Below are positions 17,100 to 26,527 of a stretch of DNA of 36,737 bases, in pieces. The notes beneath the pieces are model-generated. The model worked only from the letters and a program-made list of their open reading frames with translations. It ran no database searches and had not been told where the DNA came from. A program made the translations under genes and the position numbers. Numbering within the stretch: the stretch's first letter is position 1; the number at the start of each line of letters is the position of its first letter. This stretch comes from Endomicrobium sp. (lineage in GTDB: Bacteria; Elusimicrobiota; Endomicrobiia; Endomicrobiales; Endomicrobiaceae): positions 1 to 36,737 of the forward strand of contig JAISEM010000022.1 in assembly GCA_031264105.1 (NCBI GenBank), written 5' to 3'.

Positions 17100-19295
17100 A
17101 TGTCTAAATATTTAGTTATAGTTGAGTCGCCAGTAAAAGAAAAAACTATATCAAAAATTTTGGGAAAAGATTTTGAAGTTAAAAGCTCTTACGGACATAT
17201 AAGAGATCTACCTAAAAGCAAACTTGGAATAGATGTAGAAAATAATTTTGAGCCAACTTATACAAACATGCCTAAGGCAAAAGAAGTTATAGTAGCCTTG
17301 AAAAAAGAAGCAGATAAAGCCGACGTAGTTTATCTTGCGACAGATTTTGACCGCGAGGGAGAAGCCATTGCATGGCATTTGAAAGAGGCTTTAAAACTTC
17401 CTGATTCAAAAATTTCAAGAATAACATTTCATGAAATTACACCTGAAGCTATATTAGATGCTGTAAAACATCCAAGAGGGTTGGATATGGATCTTGTAAA
17501 CAGTCAGCAAGCACGAAGACTTTTAGATAGACTCGTTGGGTATAAGATTTCCCCTATTTTATGGAAAAAGATAAAGATAGGGCTTTCAGCAGGACGAGTA
17601 CAGTCTGTAGCCGTAATGATAATATGCGACAGAGAAGAAGAGATTAAAAAATTTGTCTCTGTTGAATATTGGAGCGTAGAGGCTGAACTTACAAAATTAG
17701 ATAAAGAAGCTTTGCCTTTTAAGGCAATACTTGCGTCAAAAGGTGAAGTAAAGTTTGAAAAGCTATCTATAAAAGCAAAAGAAGAAGCTGATTCAATATT
17801 AAATGATCTTAAAGAAGCAAAATATACGGTACAGTCTGTTGAGTCAAAAGAACGCAAACGTTCTCCTTATGCGCCATATGCCACATCTACTTTACAACAA
17901 GATGCCTCAAGACGTTTGGGATTTTCCCCTTCAAGAACAATGGCAATAGCTCAAAAACTTTATGAAGGCATACATATTGGAGGAAGTTCAGAAATAGGTC
18001 TTATAACATATATGAGAACTGATTCCTTAAACATAGCAAAAAGCGCTCAAAGCGAAGCAGTGAAATTTATAGAATCTTCTTACGGTAAAAAATTTCTTCC
18101 AAAAACAGTAAGAGTATATAAAACAAAATCTAAAAATGCGCAAGAAGCTCATGAAGCTATAAGACCAACTTCTCCCAAAAAAATGCCGTCGGAAATAAAA
18201 CAATATTTGACTCCAGAAGAATTTAAACTTTACGATTTAATATGGAAAAGATTTACCGCAAGTCAGATGAGTGACGCTGTATATAACATTATAACGGCAG
18301 AAATTTCAGCAAAAGATTATATGTTTAGAGCCTCTGGCAGCTCTCTTATTTTTGATGGATTTATGAAAGTCTATAACATAAACGATGATGAAAAAGAGTC
18401 AAAACTTCCGCAGCTTACAGAAAATGAACTTTTAAATCTTTTACAAATAATACCGCAACAGCATTTTACAGAGCCGCCTCCTCGTTATAATGAGGCAAGC
18501 TTGATTAAAGCGTTAGAAGAACATGGCATAGGAAGACCATCAACATATGCTCCTACAATTAAAACTATTCTAGATAGACTATATGTACGTCTTGACGGTA
18601 AAAAGTTTATTCCAACAAATCTTGGCATTGTAGTAAACGATGTTTTAAAAAACCATTTCAGCAACGTAGTAAATGTTGAATTTACTGCAAATGTTGAAGA
18701 AAAACTTGATGATATAGCCGAAGATAAAGCGCAATGGCAAAATGTTTTAAAAGCTTTCTATATACCGTTTGATAAACATTTGTCAGAAGCTGAAAAAAAT
18801 CTTCAAAGACAAAAGATACAGCCTCGAATAAGTGATGAAATTTGCCCAAATTGCGGTAAGCGCATGGCAATAAGAGATTCGCGAAGCGGTCAATTTTTAG
18901 GCTGTTTAGGATACCCTGAATGTAGAACTACAATATCTTTGGGTAAAGATGGCAAAAAAATAGAAGGCCCTCAAGAAACTGACATAAAATGTGATAAATG
19001 TGGAAGCATCTTGCTTAAAAAAGTTGGTTTTAGAGGCAAACAATATCTTATATGCAAAAATGAAGAATGTAAAACCACATACAATATAGATAAAAACGGT
19101 AACCCCGTAATCAAACCTGCTCCACAACGTACTGGCATAAAATGTGAAAAATGCGGTTCTGAAATACTTAAAAGAATAGGTAAAAGAGGCCCTTTCCTTA
19201 CTTGTTCGGCATTCCCAAAATGTAGGAATTTACAATGGATACCAAAAGCTCCGAAATCAAAGAAAACGTCAAAGAAGAAAACAGAAAGCAAATAG
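17100..19295 (+). CDS. topA: DNA topoisomerase I (type IA)
   Basis: TopA relaxes negative supercoils by cutting one strand through a tyrosine. The TOPRIM domain starts at the N-terminus (YLVIVESPVKEKTI) with the metal-binding DFDREGEAIAWHL near residue 82. The active-site Tyr is Tyr304 in LITYMRTDS. EAHEAIRPTS and the GIGRPSTYAPTI motif follow. Three C-terminal four-cysteine zinc ribbons are visible (CPNC...C...C, CDKC, CEKC). AAAGGAG lies upstream of the ATG. Its 3' end is overlapped for 61 bases by the recombinase gene. dprA followed by topA is a common bacterial order. Confidence 0.97.
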   Translation: MSKYLVIVESPVKEKTISKILGKDFEVKSSYGHIRDLPKSKLGIDVENNFEPTYTNMPKAKEVIVALKKEADKADVVYLATDFDREGEAIAWHLKEALKLPDSKISRITFHEITPEAILDAVKHPRGLDMDLVNSQQARRLLDRLVGYKISPILWKKIKIGLSAGRVQSVAVMIICDREEEIKKFVSVEYWSVEAELTKLDKEALPFKAILASKGEVKFEKLSIKAKEEADSILNDLKEAKYTVQSVESKERKRSPYAPYATSTLQQDASRRLGFSPSRTMAIAQKLYEGIHIGGSSEIGLITYMRTDSLNIAKSAQSEAVKFIESSYGKKFLPKTVRVYKTKSKNAQEAHEAIRPTSPKKMPSEIKQYLTPEEFKLYDLIWKRFTASQMSDAVYNIITAEISAKDYMFRASGSSLIFDGFMKVYNINDDEKESKLPQLTENELLNLLQIIPQQHFTEPPPRYNEASLIKALEEHGIGRPSTYAPTIKTILDRLYVRLDGKKFIPTNLGIVVNDVLKNHFSNVVNVEFTANVEEKLDDIAEDKAQWQNVLKAFYIPFDKHLSEAEKNLQRQKIQPRISDEICPNCGKRMAIRDSRSGQFLGCLGYPECRTTISLGKDGKKIEGPQETDIKCDKCGSILLKKVGFRGKQYLICKNEECKTTYNIDKNGNPVIKPAPQRTGIKCEKCGSEILKRIGKRGPFLTCSAFPKCRNLQWIPKAPKSKKTSKKKTESK

Positions 19296-20152
19296 ATTCT
19301 TTTGTAAAATATCTTAAAGGCGAGAAAAATTTATCAGAACATACTTTAAGAGCTTATACAAGAGACATGTATGATTTTGCCCTATTTCTAGAAAGCAAAG
19401 ATCTACTTTTATCAATTGCTGATAAATACGATATTCGTGTTTTTTTTGAAAAAATACGCGACAAAGAATTAAGCAAAGCTACACTCGCTAGAAAATTTAC
19501 AACGCTGCGTACTTTTTTCAAATTTCTAATAATAAATAACGTTATACAACAAAGCCCTGTACAAAATATGTCTAGCATAAAAAAAGATAAGAAGGTGCCT
19601 TTATTTTTGACAGAAACTGAAATGCAACAACTTTTAAATTTAGAAAATATAAAACTTCGCGATAAAGCCATGATTGAGCTTCTTTATTCGTGCGGACTTA
19701 GAATAGAAGAGTTAATGAGATTAGATATAAAAAGTATAGACTTTATAGCAAACACTGTTACCGTATTTGGAAAAGGCAACAAAGAAAGAATAGTTCCAGC
19801 AGGAGCTAAATGCATTGAAGCACTGATGAATTATATAAAAGAACGCCGCGAAATAGATCTTCCATATGACGTAAAGTCGCCTATGTTTTTAAATGAACAT
19901 GCTAAAAGGCTAGACCAAAGAACAGCAAGGCGAATATTACATAAATTGTTTATGCAAGCAGGTATTGTAAAAAAAGCAAGCCCTCATACTTTAAGGCATA
20001 CATTTGCTACGCATATTTTAGATAGAGGGTGCGATATAAGGAGCGTTCAGGAAATGTTAGGGCATAAGAATCTTTCTACAACACAGATATACACGCACGT
20101 CACTATAGAAAGTTTAAAGAAAATATATATAAAAACACATCCGCGCAAGTAG
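19235..20152 (+). CDS. Tyrosine recombinase XerC/XerD
   Basis: This is a tyrosine recombinase of the Xer type, which resolves chromosome dimers at the terminus site dif. The N-terminal SAM-like DNA-binding domain (about 18-105) is followed by the catalytic domain. All active residues are present: Arg156, Lys180, His251 and Arg254 (SPHTLRHTFATHILD), His277 and the nucleophile Tyr286 (TTQIYTHV). The ATG lies inside topA, but an AGGA site seven bases upstream supports it. It is the only Xer in the window; I cannot tell XerC from XerD. The neighbourhood is housekeeping, so it does not look like a phage or integron integrase. Confidence 0.93.
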   Translation: MDTKSSEIKENVKEENRKQIDSFVKYLKGEKNLSEHTLRAYTRDMYDFALFLESKDLLLSIADKYDIRVFFEKIRDKELSKATLARKFTTLRTFFKFLIINNVIQQSPVQNMSSIKKDKKVPLFLTETEMQQLLNLENIKLRDKAMIELLYSCGLRIEELMRLDIKSIDFIANTVTVFGKGNKERIVPAGAKCIEALMNYIKERREIDLPYDVKSPMFLNEHAKRLDQRTARRILHKLFMQAGIVKKASPHTLRHTFATHILDRGCDIRSVQEMLGHKNLSTTQIYTHVTIESLKKIYIKTHPRK

Positions 20153-20184
20153 GTTAAACTTAAATCTAGGATATAAATAAATTT

Positions 20185-21099
20185 ATGACACAAAAAGAGT
20201 ATTTTCAACTTTTAATGGAAGAAACAGGTTGCAAGCGTTCTGAAGCAGAGCTTGCGCTTGAGCTTTCAAGTAATAATTTTGAGAAAGCCATTACAACAAT
20301 AGGTTTTATTTTAAAATTTATTACAACGTTCAAAATGAAAATAATATTCCTAAAAGAAAACATATACGGACTTATACATATAGCTGTAAACATAAAAACA
20401 GCAGAAATTGCACGTTTTAGCGTAACATTTTCTTGCAATCCGACTATTTATGAAATTACCACGAACATAGATTGGTTCTCTTATGAAAAAGCTATTTTCT
20501 CGGCCCGTTTAAACTCAGGGGTTATGGAGACATACACAAAAGAAACCGAAGAAAAACTAAAAACTTATATTCAAAAATCCTTAAAAGAACTTATTGTTAT
20601 TTCTCCAGAGAACATCTCTTCAATATTAAAAACTTTTTTTCAGCCAAACGATGTTTATATAGAAATTGAGAACGAGGAATTAAATTTAACTCAATTCAAA
20701 AAACTTCCAGATTATAGCTTGAACCAAAATTTAATATCATCTTCGGATTACGATCTGGGATTTGTAAAACTTGACGTCAAAGTTCTTGAAGATAATGATG
20801 GGAAGTCTGTAAAAAAAATTGCTGAAGGCGACACTGTATTATCAATAATAACTGATGAAAGAGATTTAACGCATTATATTGCTCATTTGATTGGAGGAAT
20901 AGATGATGGCAAAATATGTCCAATCCCTGCGACTGTAAAGAAAATCTTACATAAAGATAACGATTTTGAAATATATTTAAATTACACAACTTCTATAGTT
21001 GGTTTAGCAAAAACAAAAAGCAGTACAAAAGTAAAAGTTTTAGAGCCAAAACATCAGCTCTGGTGGAAAAAAATGCTGCCATGGCGAGATTTATTTTGA
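20185..21099 (+). CDS. Unknown protein with UBA-like N-terminus
   Basis: No family is recognised with confidence. Residues 1-40 (EYFQLLMEETGCKRSEAELA followed by LELSSNNFEKAI) resemble the three-helix UBA-like fold found at the start of elongation factor Ts and NAC proteins. The next 100 residues mix beta strands with a helix. The C-terminal third, from GDTVLSIITDERDL to the end, is strand-rich and ends in a Trp/Lys cluster (HQLWWKKMLPW). It has no signal peptide or membrane span, so it is probably cytosolic. Codon use and composition match its neighbours. It follows the recombinase by 32 bases and is probably co-transcribed. Its length and undamaged frame argue that it is a real, maintained gene. 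Confidence 0.8.
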   Translation: MTQKEYFQLLMEETGCKRSEAELALELSSNNFEKAITTIGFILKFITTFKMKIIFLKENIYGLIHIAVNIKTAEIARFSVTFSCNPTIYEITTNIDWFSYEKAIFSARLNSGVMETYTKETEEKLKTYIQKSLKELIVISPENISSILKTFFQPNDVYIEIENEELNLTQFKKLPDYSLNQNLISSSDYDLGFVKLDVKVLEDNDGKSVKKIAEGDTVLSIITDERDLTHYIAHLIGGIDDGKICPIPATVKKILHKDNDFEIYLNYTTSIVGLAKTKSSTKVKVLEPKHQLWWKKMLPWRDLF

Positions 21100-22194
21100 G
21101 TTTAATTTAAAGTATTCCTCACATCTACCTTGAGCATTTTGGCGAAGATTATAATAGTATAAAGAAATATCATTTTCATGGAAAACACCCGATGGGAATA
21201 ATGATCTTGAATCTTTTGGAGAACTCCACTTTTCGCGGTTTACCGTAGAACAAATAACGACGTCTTTCTTATAATTTATCTTAGCGTCTGCAATATGCTC
21301 ATATTTTTTTACTTTTCCATTATCAACGTACAATGAGCCTAGATTTTCTTCCTTTGAAGCATAATCTTCAGTAGTTTTCCATGAAATAGGGTTAATAATA
21401 ACAGCGTTGTCTGCGCTGGGATTGCAAGAGGATTTATTGCGTCTATGTATTGGAGCTTCTGCGTTATAGCATATAACTACACCTAAATCCCCTTAGAATT
21501 CTTGGCAGGCTTAACATGGGGATATCTGGCATAATATTTTTACCTAATGGATCTCCAATTGCATAAGCAGCTATCATTCTCCTATAAACTTCTGGATTTG
21601 CTTTCATGTAGCTAGCTAAAATTTCCAATATCATAATTGAACCTTGAGAATGTCCAGCTAAAATGAAAGGTCTCCCGTCGTTTAAATTTTTAATATAGTA
21701 ATCAAAAGCCGCAATTATATCTGTCTTTGGAACTCCTCGAAAGTAAATAACAGATTCGAGCATCCAAGTTTTAAAGCATAAGCGGCGTTTAGCTGCCTAT
21801 AATAATATAATAAGGAGCAAAAATATTACCAACTGTTTCAAAAGCTGAAGCCCTAAATTTTAACCAATATTCGGCGCCTTGCCTCATTTGTTTGTTATTT
21901 ATGTCGCAAATAGGATATCCTTCATTTGCTTTCCAAGCAGTAGGATATATAAAAAAATACATCTACTTTATCTTTCAATTCTTCTTTTTTAGGCAGAGCA
22001 ATCCAATTATTAATATCTGAGTAATCGGTCGGACTTATTTTATCTCCCTATACTGGGATATAAAAAGAATTGCCGCCTTGGTATCCCAATAACGACGATT
22101 CTTTTTCAGTTTTGCCGCTTGCGGCATTCAAATTAAAAGATAAAAGTAATAAAGAACAAACTGTGACAGAAATCACTCTATTTTTAGTAAACAT
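21091..22194 (-). pseudogene. Decayed DUF3089 alpha/beta hydrolase, exported
   Basis: The original gene can be followed from end to end. An intact start (ATG at 22194 with GGAGG upstream) opens a signal peptide MFTKNRVISVTVCSLLLLSF. An in-frame TAG follows at codon 49 (22050-22048), then a frame change at a 7-base A/T run (21951-21957) before PTAWKANEGYPICDINNKQM. An apparent 8-base duplication lies near 21798-21813. The catalytic-Ser region ILAGHSQGS is intact in another frame, and at least two more shifts occur around 21765 and 21480-21530. The C-terminal part (VICSTVNREKW, YYYNLRQNAQGR) is in yet another frame. These motifs match the DUF3089 hydrolase family. It overlaps the convergent 304-residue gene by nine bases. 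Confidence 0.9.
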
Positions 22195-22216
22195 CTTCCC
22201 TCCAGTAAAATTTGGA

Positions 22217-23584
22217 TTAATTTCTTATTATTTTAATTGCCTGCTCCAATGTCTCTGCTGCAAATATTTCTATTTTACCTTTATAAGATAAACTTTTCAA
22301 ATTGCCTTTTGATATAACAGCTTTTTTAAATCCGTGTTTCTCAGCTTCATATAAACGCTCTGCAGACAATGCTACAGACCGAATTTCTCCGGCAAGACCA
22401 ATCTCGCCAAAAATAGCAATATTTTTTGGACATATAAAATTAGAATTTGCTGAAGCTATAGCACAAGCAACGGCCAAATCCACAGAAGTTTCTTTAATCT
22501 TAACACCGCCTGCGATGTTTACAAAAACATCTTGCGCTTCAAGAGCCATGCCTATTCTTTTTTCTAAAACAGCTATAAGTATTATTATACGATTGGCATC
22601 ATAGCCTGAAACCATCCTTCGTGGCATTCCAAAAGAAGTACGCGACGTTAATGCTTGCACTTCTAACAGTATAGGCCTTGTCCCTTCCATAGCAACTGTT
22701 ACAACGTTCCCCGGCGCATTAACCGTGCGTTCTCCTAAAAAAATTAAAGAAGGATTAGAAACTTCTCTTAGCCCTTCAGAATACATTTCAAAAATGCCTA
22801 TTTCGCTTGTAGGGCCAAATCTATTTTTATAAGCTCTTAAAATTCTGTAAGTATGTTGACGTTCATTTTCAAAGTATAAGACAGTATCTACTATATGCTC
22901 TAAAACTCTAGGCCCTGCTAAATCCCCATCTTTTGTAACATGACCTAAAATAAATACAGTAATATTCTTAGACTTTGCTATTCTTAGAAGTTCTGCAGCG
23001 GTTTCCCTTACTTGGCCAACAGTCCCTGGAGCACTTGTAAGTTCTGGGTGATATGTCGTTTGTATTGAATCTATTATTAGAAATTGCGGTAATATTTTGT
23101 TTACGCCATCTATAATGTTTTGAAGGTTTGTTTCAGAAGCCAAAAATATATTATCTTTCTTTATTTTGAGACGCTCAGCTCTAGATTTAACCTGTGATAG
23201 AGACTCTTCGCCCGATATATAAAGAACAGTACCATGTTCACTTAAAGATCCTGAAATATGAAGCATCAATGTAGATTTTCCAATGCCTGGCGCGCCACCA
23301 AGCAGTATCAGAGAACCTTGCGCTACGCCACCGCCTATCATATTGTCAAATTCAGATATATTGGTTTTATATCTAGAAAAGTTCTCATCTGAAACTTTGT
23401 TCAGTTTTAAAACTTCGGAAGAAAATCCAGTCAATTGTCTTACATTGGAAGAACTTTTAGAAGATACAGAAAATTTCTCTTCCGTAAAGCTATTCCAAGC
23501 TCCGCAAGACGGACATTTGCCAAGCCATTGAGCAGACTCATATCCACATTGTTGACATAAAAATTTAGTTTTTTGTTTTTTCAT
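22217..23584 (-). CDS. radA: DNA repair protein RadA
   Basis: RadA is a RecA-related, DnaB-like helicase that helps branch migration during recombination, including natural transformation. It has an N-terminal C4 zinc finger (CQQCGYESAQWLGKCPSC) and Walker A GGAPGIGKST. The RadA signature KNRFG is present in RAYKNRFGPTSEIG. A C-terminal Lon-protease-like domain (GGVKIKETSVDLAVA, GEIGLAGEIRSV) completes it. Length 455 is standard. It is the last gene of the long minus-strand operon, eight bases after mlaD. Confidence 0.97.
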   Translation of the reverse strand: MKKQKTKFLCQQCGYESAQWLGKCPSCGAWNSFTEEKFSVSSKSSSNVRQLTGFSSEVLKLNKVSDENFSRYKTNISEFDNMIGGGVAQGSLILLGGAPGIGKSTLMLHISGSLSEHGTVLYISGEESLSQVKSRAERLKIKKDNIFLASETNLQNIIDGVNKILPQFLIIDSIQTTYHPELTSAPGTVGQVRETAAELLRIAKSKNITVFILGHVTKDGDLAGPRVLEHIVDTVLYFENERQHTYRILRAYKNRFGPTSEIGIFEMYSEGLREVSNPSLIFLGERTVNAPGNVVTVAMEGTRPILLEVQALTSRTSFGMPRRMVSGYDANRIIILIAVLEKRIGMALEAQDVFVNIAGGVKIKETSVDLAVACAIASANSNFICPKNIAIFGEIGLAGEIRSVALSAERLYEAEKHGFKKAVISKGNLKSLSYKGKIEIFAAETLEQAIKIIRN

Positions 23585-23592
23585 AAGACTAT

Positions 23593-24909
23593 TTACTTCG
23601 CAGTAATTGCCGCAATACTTATAATACCAAGCAATGCAGCCAAATCTTTATCGTCAATCTCAAGTTTTATATAAGGCGTAACGGCTGTTTTATAAGTGGC
23701 ATCTTCAAGAGCAATTCCTACATAAATCCATTCCGCAATGCCAACTCTTACGCCAACGTCAACTACAGGACCATGCTTTTCTCTTCCAAAGTTATATACG
23801 TTCAAATGAGCTTTAATTCTTCTAAATTCTGCCCAAATAGGGTCAAGGAAAGAGTATCCAAAACCAACACCCGCTTTTCCTCTAATAACACCGCCATATA
23901 CTTCAGATTTTTCAGCTCTAAAGCCAAGCAAAGCATCAAGCTTATTTATATTGTCTTTTTCAGAATTTTCTACTGTAGAATGATCTGCCGCATTAGAAAC
24001 TCCAACATAATAGAATTTATTATGGCTTGGCATTATGCTTATGCCAACATCACTTCTGAACTTTTTGTCCTTCATATCATATCTTCCAGTATAATCCCAA
24101 CTTAACTGAAGTTTATTAGATTTGCCTATAGTGTCTTTTAATCCTTTAGCTGTTTCTTTAGCACAAGCAAATGTCTCTTTTAAATCTTTGCTTATTTGCT
24201 CGTCATTTATAAGTGTAGAAACCATGCCGTTTCCTCCAGATATACGATCTATCAAAGAATCAAGCTTTTCTGAAACATTTCTAATTCGTACTACTACGGC
24301 CCTCAAATCGTCTCTATTTTCTGAAGAAATAGCAGCAAAATCTCGTGAAAATTTATTCAAATTATTTATTATCTCAGAAATATTTTTATTTTCTAAATCA
24401 AGGTTTTGCATAACATCTTTCAAAGAGTATATAGCGTCTGCAAGATTTTCCATCATATCGCCATACTCTTCATTATTTATCGCTTTATCTGCTCTTGTTG
24501 AAATATTCTTTAACATTAGTTCTAAACTTGAAGACGCTTCAGTAAAAATATAATCGCCCTCTTTTAATTCTACTGAGTTCAAATCTCCCGGACTAATTTC
24601 AATATATTTTGTTCCTATAACACCCATAGAAACAATTCTGGCAACACCATTTCTGTACAATTTTACATTCTTATCTATTGACAACTTAAGATTAGCTTGG
24701 GAATCTTCTAAAGAAACTGCTCTAAGAACGCCTACATCGACACCTGCTATTTTAACTTTAGCTTTTTTTGTAACTCCCGAAATATTGTCAAATTTAGCGT
24801 AAACACTGTAAGTCCTTTTTAAAGAAAATGATCCTGCTGCTATTACAGAAACAGCTATAGCTATACTTCCCAAAAATACAAAAATTCCTAACTTTAATTG
24901 ATCTCTCAT
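23593..24909 (-). CDS. mlaD: MlaD-like MCE protein with long stalk and predicted C-terminal beta-barrel
   Basis: The chain has one N-terminal membrane anchor (about 8-28) and a single MCE domain (about 35-115; FDNISGVTKKAKVKIAGVDV and GVIGTKYIEISPG). A long helical, coiled-coil-like stalk follows (about 125-270). Then come about 165 residues of alternating strands: LQLSWDYTGRYDM, RSDVGISIM, KFYYVGVSN, GVGFGYSFLDPIWAEF, VVDVGVRVGIAEW, and VTPYIKLEID near the end. E. coli MlaD is about 180 residues and has no such part. A comparable layout (MCE, stalk, barrel) is known for the diderm Firmicute Veillonella, where MlaD spans the envelope. It overlaps mlaF by four bases (ATGA). The barrel is my reading of the strand pattern. 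Confidence 0.88.
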   Translation of the reverse strand: MRDQLKLGIFVFLGSIAIAVSVIAAGSFSLKRTYSVYAKFDNISGVTKKAKVKIAGVDVGVLRAVSLEDSQANLKLSIDKNVKLYRNGVARIVSMGVIGTKYIEISPGDLNSVELKEGDYIFTEASSSLELMLKNISTRADKAINNEEYGDMMENLADAIYSLKDVMQNLDLENKNISEIINNLNKFSRDFAAISSENRDDLRAVVVRIRNVSEKLDSLIDRISGGNGMVSTLINDEQISKDLKETFACAKETAKGLKDTIGKSNKLQLSWDYTGRYDMKDKKFRSDVGISIMPSHNKFYYVGVSNAADHSTVENSEKDNINKLDALLGFRAEKSEVYGGVIRGKAGVGFGYSFLDPIWAEFRRIKAHLNVYNFGREKHGPVVDVGVRVGIAEWIYVGIALEDATYKTAVTPYIKLEIDDKDLAALLGIISIAAITAK

Positions 24910-25676
24910 ATCCTTTCCATTTCAAATCTTTTTTCTATAAGTATAGGTCCTTGACTTGAACCTCTCACAAATTGTTTTACATACTCGTTTTTAGTATTGC
25001 GAACTTCATCTGGAGTACCGCTAAAAATAATATTTCCTCCATAAAGCATCATTATTCTATCAGCTATTTTATATGCTAACTTCATATCGTGCGTTACGAC
25101 TATAGATGTAATATGTAAATGTTTTTTTAAATTTATTATAAGATCACTTATAACATCAGACATTATTGGGTCAAGACCAGTGGTAGGCTCATCGTATAAA
25201 ACATACTCTGGTTGGTAAGCTATAGCTCTTGCAAGTCCTACTCTTTTTTTCATTCCGCCAGAAAGACTTGACGGATTTAAATGTTCAACATTTTTAAGTC
25301 CCACCATCGCAAGACACTGTTTTACTCTTTGTTTTATTTCACTTTCATTAAGAGTTGTAAGATTTCTTAAACCGAAAGCTACGTTTTCAAAAATATTTAA
25401 AGAATCAAAAAGAGCTACTTCCTGAAATACATATCCTATTTTTTTACGTATTTCATGAAGCTTCTCTAAAGAACATTTTGTTATATCAATACCATCAATT
25501 TCAATAAAACCAGAATCAGGCTTTACAAGACCTATAATATTCTTTAACAAGATGCTTTTGCCAGCGCCTGAAAAACCCATAATAATCAATACTTCTCCTG
25601 CGCGAACGTCTAAATGTACACCGTTCAACACTACATTACTACCAAAATTTTTGTAAATATTATTAACTTTTATCAT
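24906..25676 (-). CDS. mlaF: Lipid-transport ABC ATPase MlaF
   Basis: This is the ATPase of an MCE-type phospholipid transporter. Walker A is GFSGAGKS, the signature is LSGGMKKRVGLARA, and Walker B is YVLYDEPTTGLDP, followed by the switch His in VVTHDM. The 256-residue length fits MlaF. It lies between the permease gene mlaE and mlaD and overlaps mlaD by ATGA, so the three form a complete inner-membrane complex. The start ATG has no strong Shine-Dalgarno site, suggesting translation coupled to mlaE. Confidence 0.96.
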   Translation of the reverse strand: MIKVNNIYKNFGSNVVLNGVHLDVRAGEVLIIMGFSGAGKSILLKNIIGLVKPDSGFIEIDGIDITKCSLEKLHEIRKKIGYVFQEVALFDSLNIFENVAFGLRNLTTLNESEIKQRVKQCLAMVGLKNVEHLNPSSLSGGMKKRVGLARAIAYQPEYVLYDEPTTGLDPIMSDVISDLIINLKKHLHITSIVVTHDMKLAYKIADRIMMLYGGNIIFSGTPDEVRNTKNEYVKQFVRGSSQGPILIEKRFEMERI

Positions 25677-25700
25677 ATATAAATTACTATTATTTATAAA

Positions 25701-26522
25701 CTATTTTATTCTTAAAGATACTAGCAAATTCGTCAAAAAATAATCTGATATAAGGATAAAAACCATTGACGTCATAACAGAACTTGTCGTTGCTTTACCG
25801 ACACCCTCAGCTCCGCCTTTAGCATTGAATCCCTTATGACAAGCTACTATTACAATAACTAATGCAAAGAAAAAAGATTTTATAAATCCATGAAGGAAAG
25901 TGCGAACACCTATAAAATTCAAAGCTTCGCTCCAAAATGCATTTGAAGAAATATCCCAAGTATTAGTTGCAAGAATCATACCGCCATATATGCCAACTAT
26001 GTTTGAAATAACAGTAAGTATTGGAAGCATAAAGAAACAGGCTAAAAATCTTGGCACAGCAAGATATCTTACAGGATTTGTGCCAAGCGTATATAAAGCA
26101 TCTAGCTGTTCAGTAACTTTCATTGAACCGACTTCAGCTGTAATTGCGGCACCGACTCTTCCTGTTACAACTATAGCTGTAAGAACCGGTCCTAATTCTA
26201 TAGCCATAGAAAAACTTGTTATCGTACCGACATATACAGGCTCATTAAACATATTGCTTGTCGTAGAACCTACCTGGAGAGCTAAAACCATACCCATAAA
26301 AAAAGACGTAAGCAATATTATCGGTAAAGAACTCCAGCCAACTTCTACCATCTGCATGACAGTGTTTTTCCATGAAACAAAACCTTTAAATATATCGTTG
26401 ATTGTTTCTTGCGCCATTTTAGTAGCTTTGCCTAAACCTTCTATTGGCACAAAAGATGTATGCTTTAATTTCTCTCTAAAACGTTCAAACTCCATGATTT
26501 TTCTTACACTTGCTTTAATCAT
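25701..26522 (-). CDS. mlaE: Lipid-transport permease MlaE
   Basis: The permease of the MlaE/YrbE family has several membrane spans and the conserved loops VEVGWSSLPIILLTSFFMGM, GPVLTAIVVTGRVGAAITAE and ALYTLGTNPVRYLAVPR. The EQL helix and GPVLTA regions are typical of the family. The N-terminus has an amphipathic stretch (FERFREKLKHTSF). It starts five bases after alr and precedes mlaF by 24 bases. Separate MlaA, MlaB and MlaC genes are not in the window. Confidence 0.95.
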   Translation of the reverse strand: MIKASVRKIMEFERFREKLKHTSFVPIEGLGKATKMAQETINDIFKGFVSWKNTVMQMVEVGWSSLPIILLTSFFMGMVLALQVGSTTSNMFNEPVYVGTITSFSMAIELGPVLTAIVVTGRVGAAITAEVGSMKVTEQLDALYTLGTNPVRYLAVPRFLACFFMLPILTVISNIVGIYGGMILATNTWDISSNAFWSEALNFIGVRTFLHGFIKSFFFALVIVIVACHKGFNAKGGAEGVGKATTSSVMTSMVFILISDYFLTNLLVSLRIK

Positions 26523-26527
26523 AGTAA

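Noticed and set aside
19235-20152. Phage or integron integrase as an explanation for the tyrosine recombinase
   Set aside because: Length, N-terminal domain and housekeeping context fit a Xer protein, and no attachment site, cassette or phage gene is nearby.
24122-24553. 143-codon plus-strand ORF opposite mlaD
   Set aside because: It mirrors the helical stalk of MlaD, where a low-stop antisense frame is expected from codon bias. No independent support.
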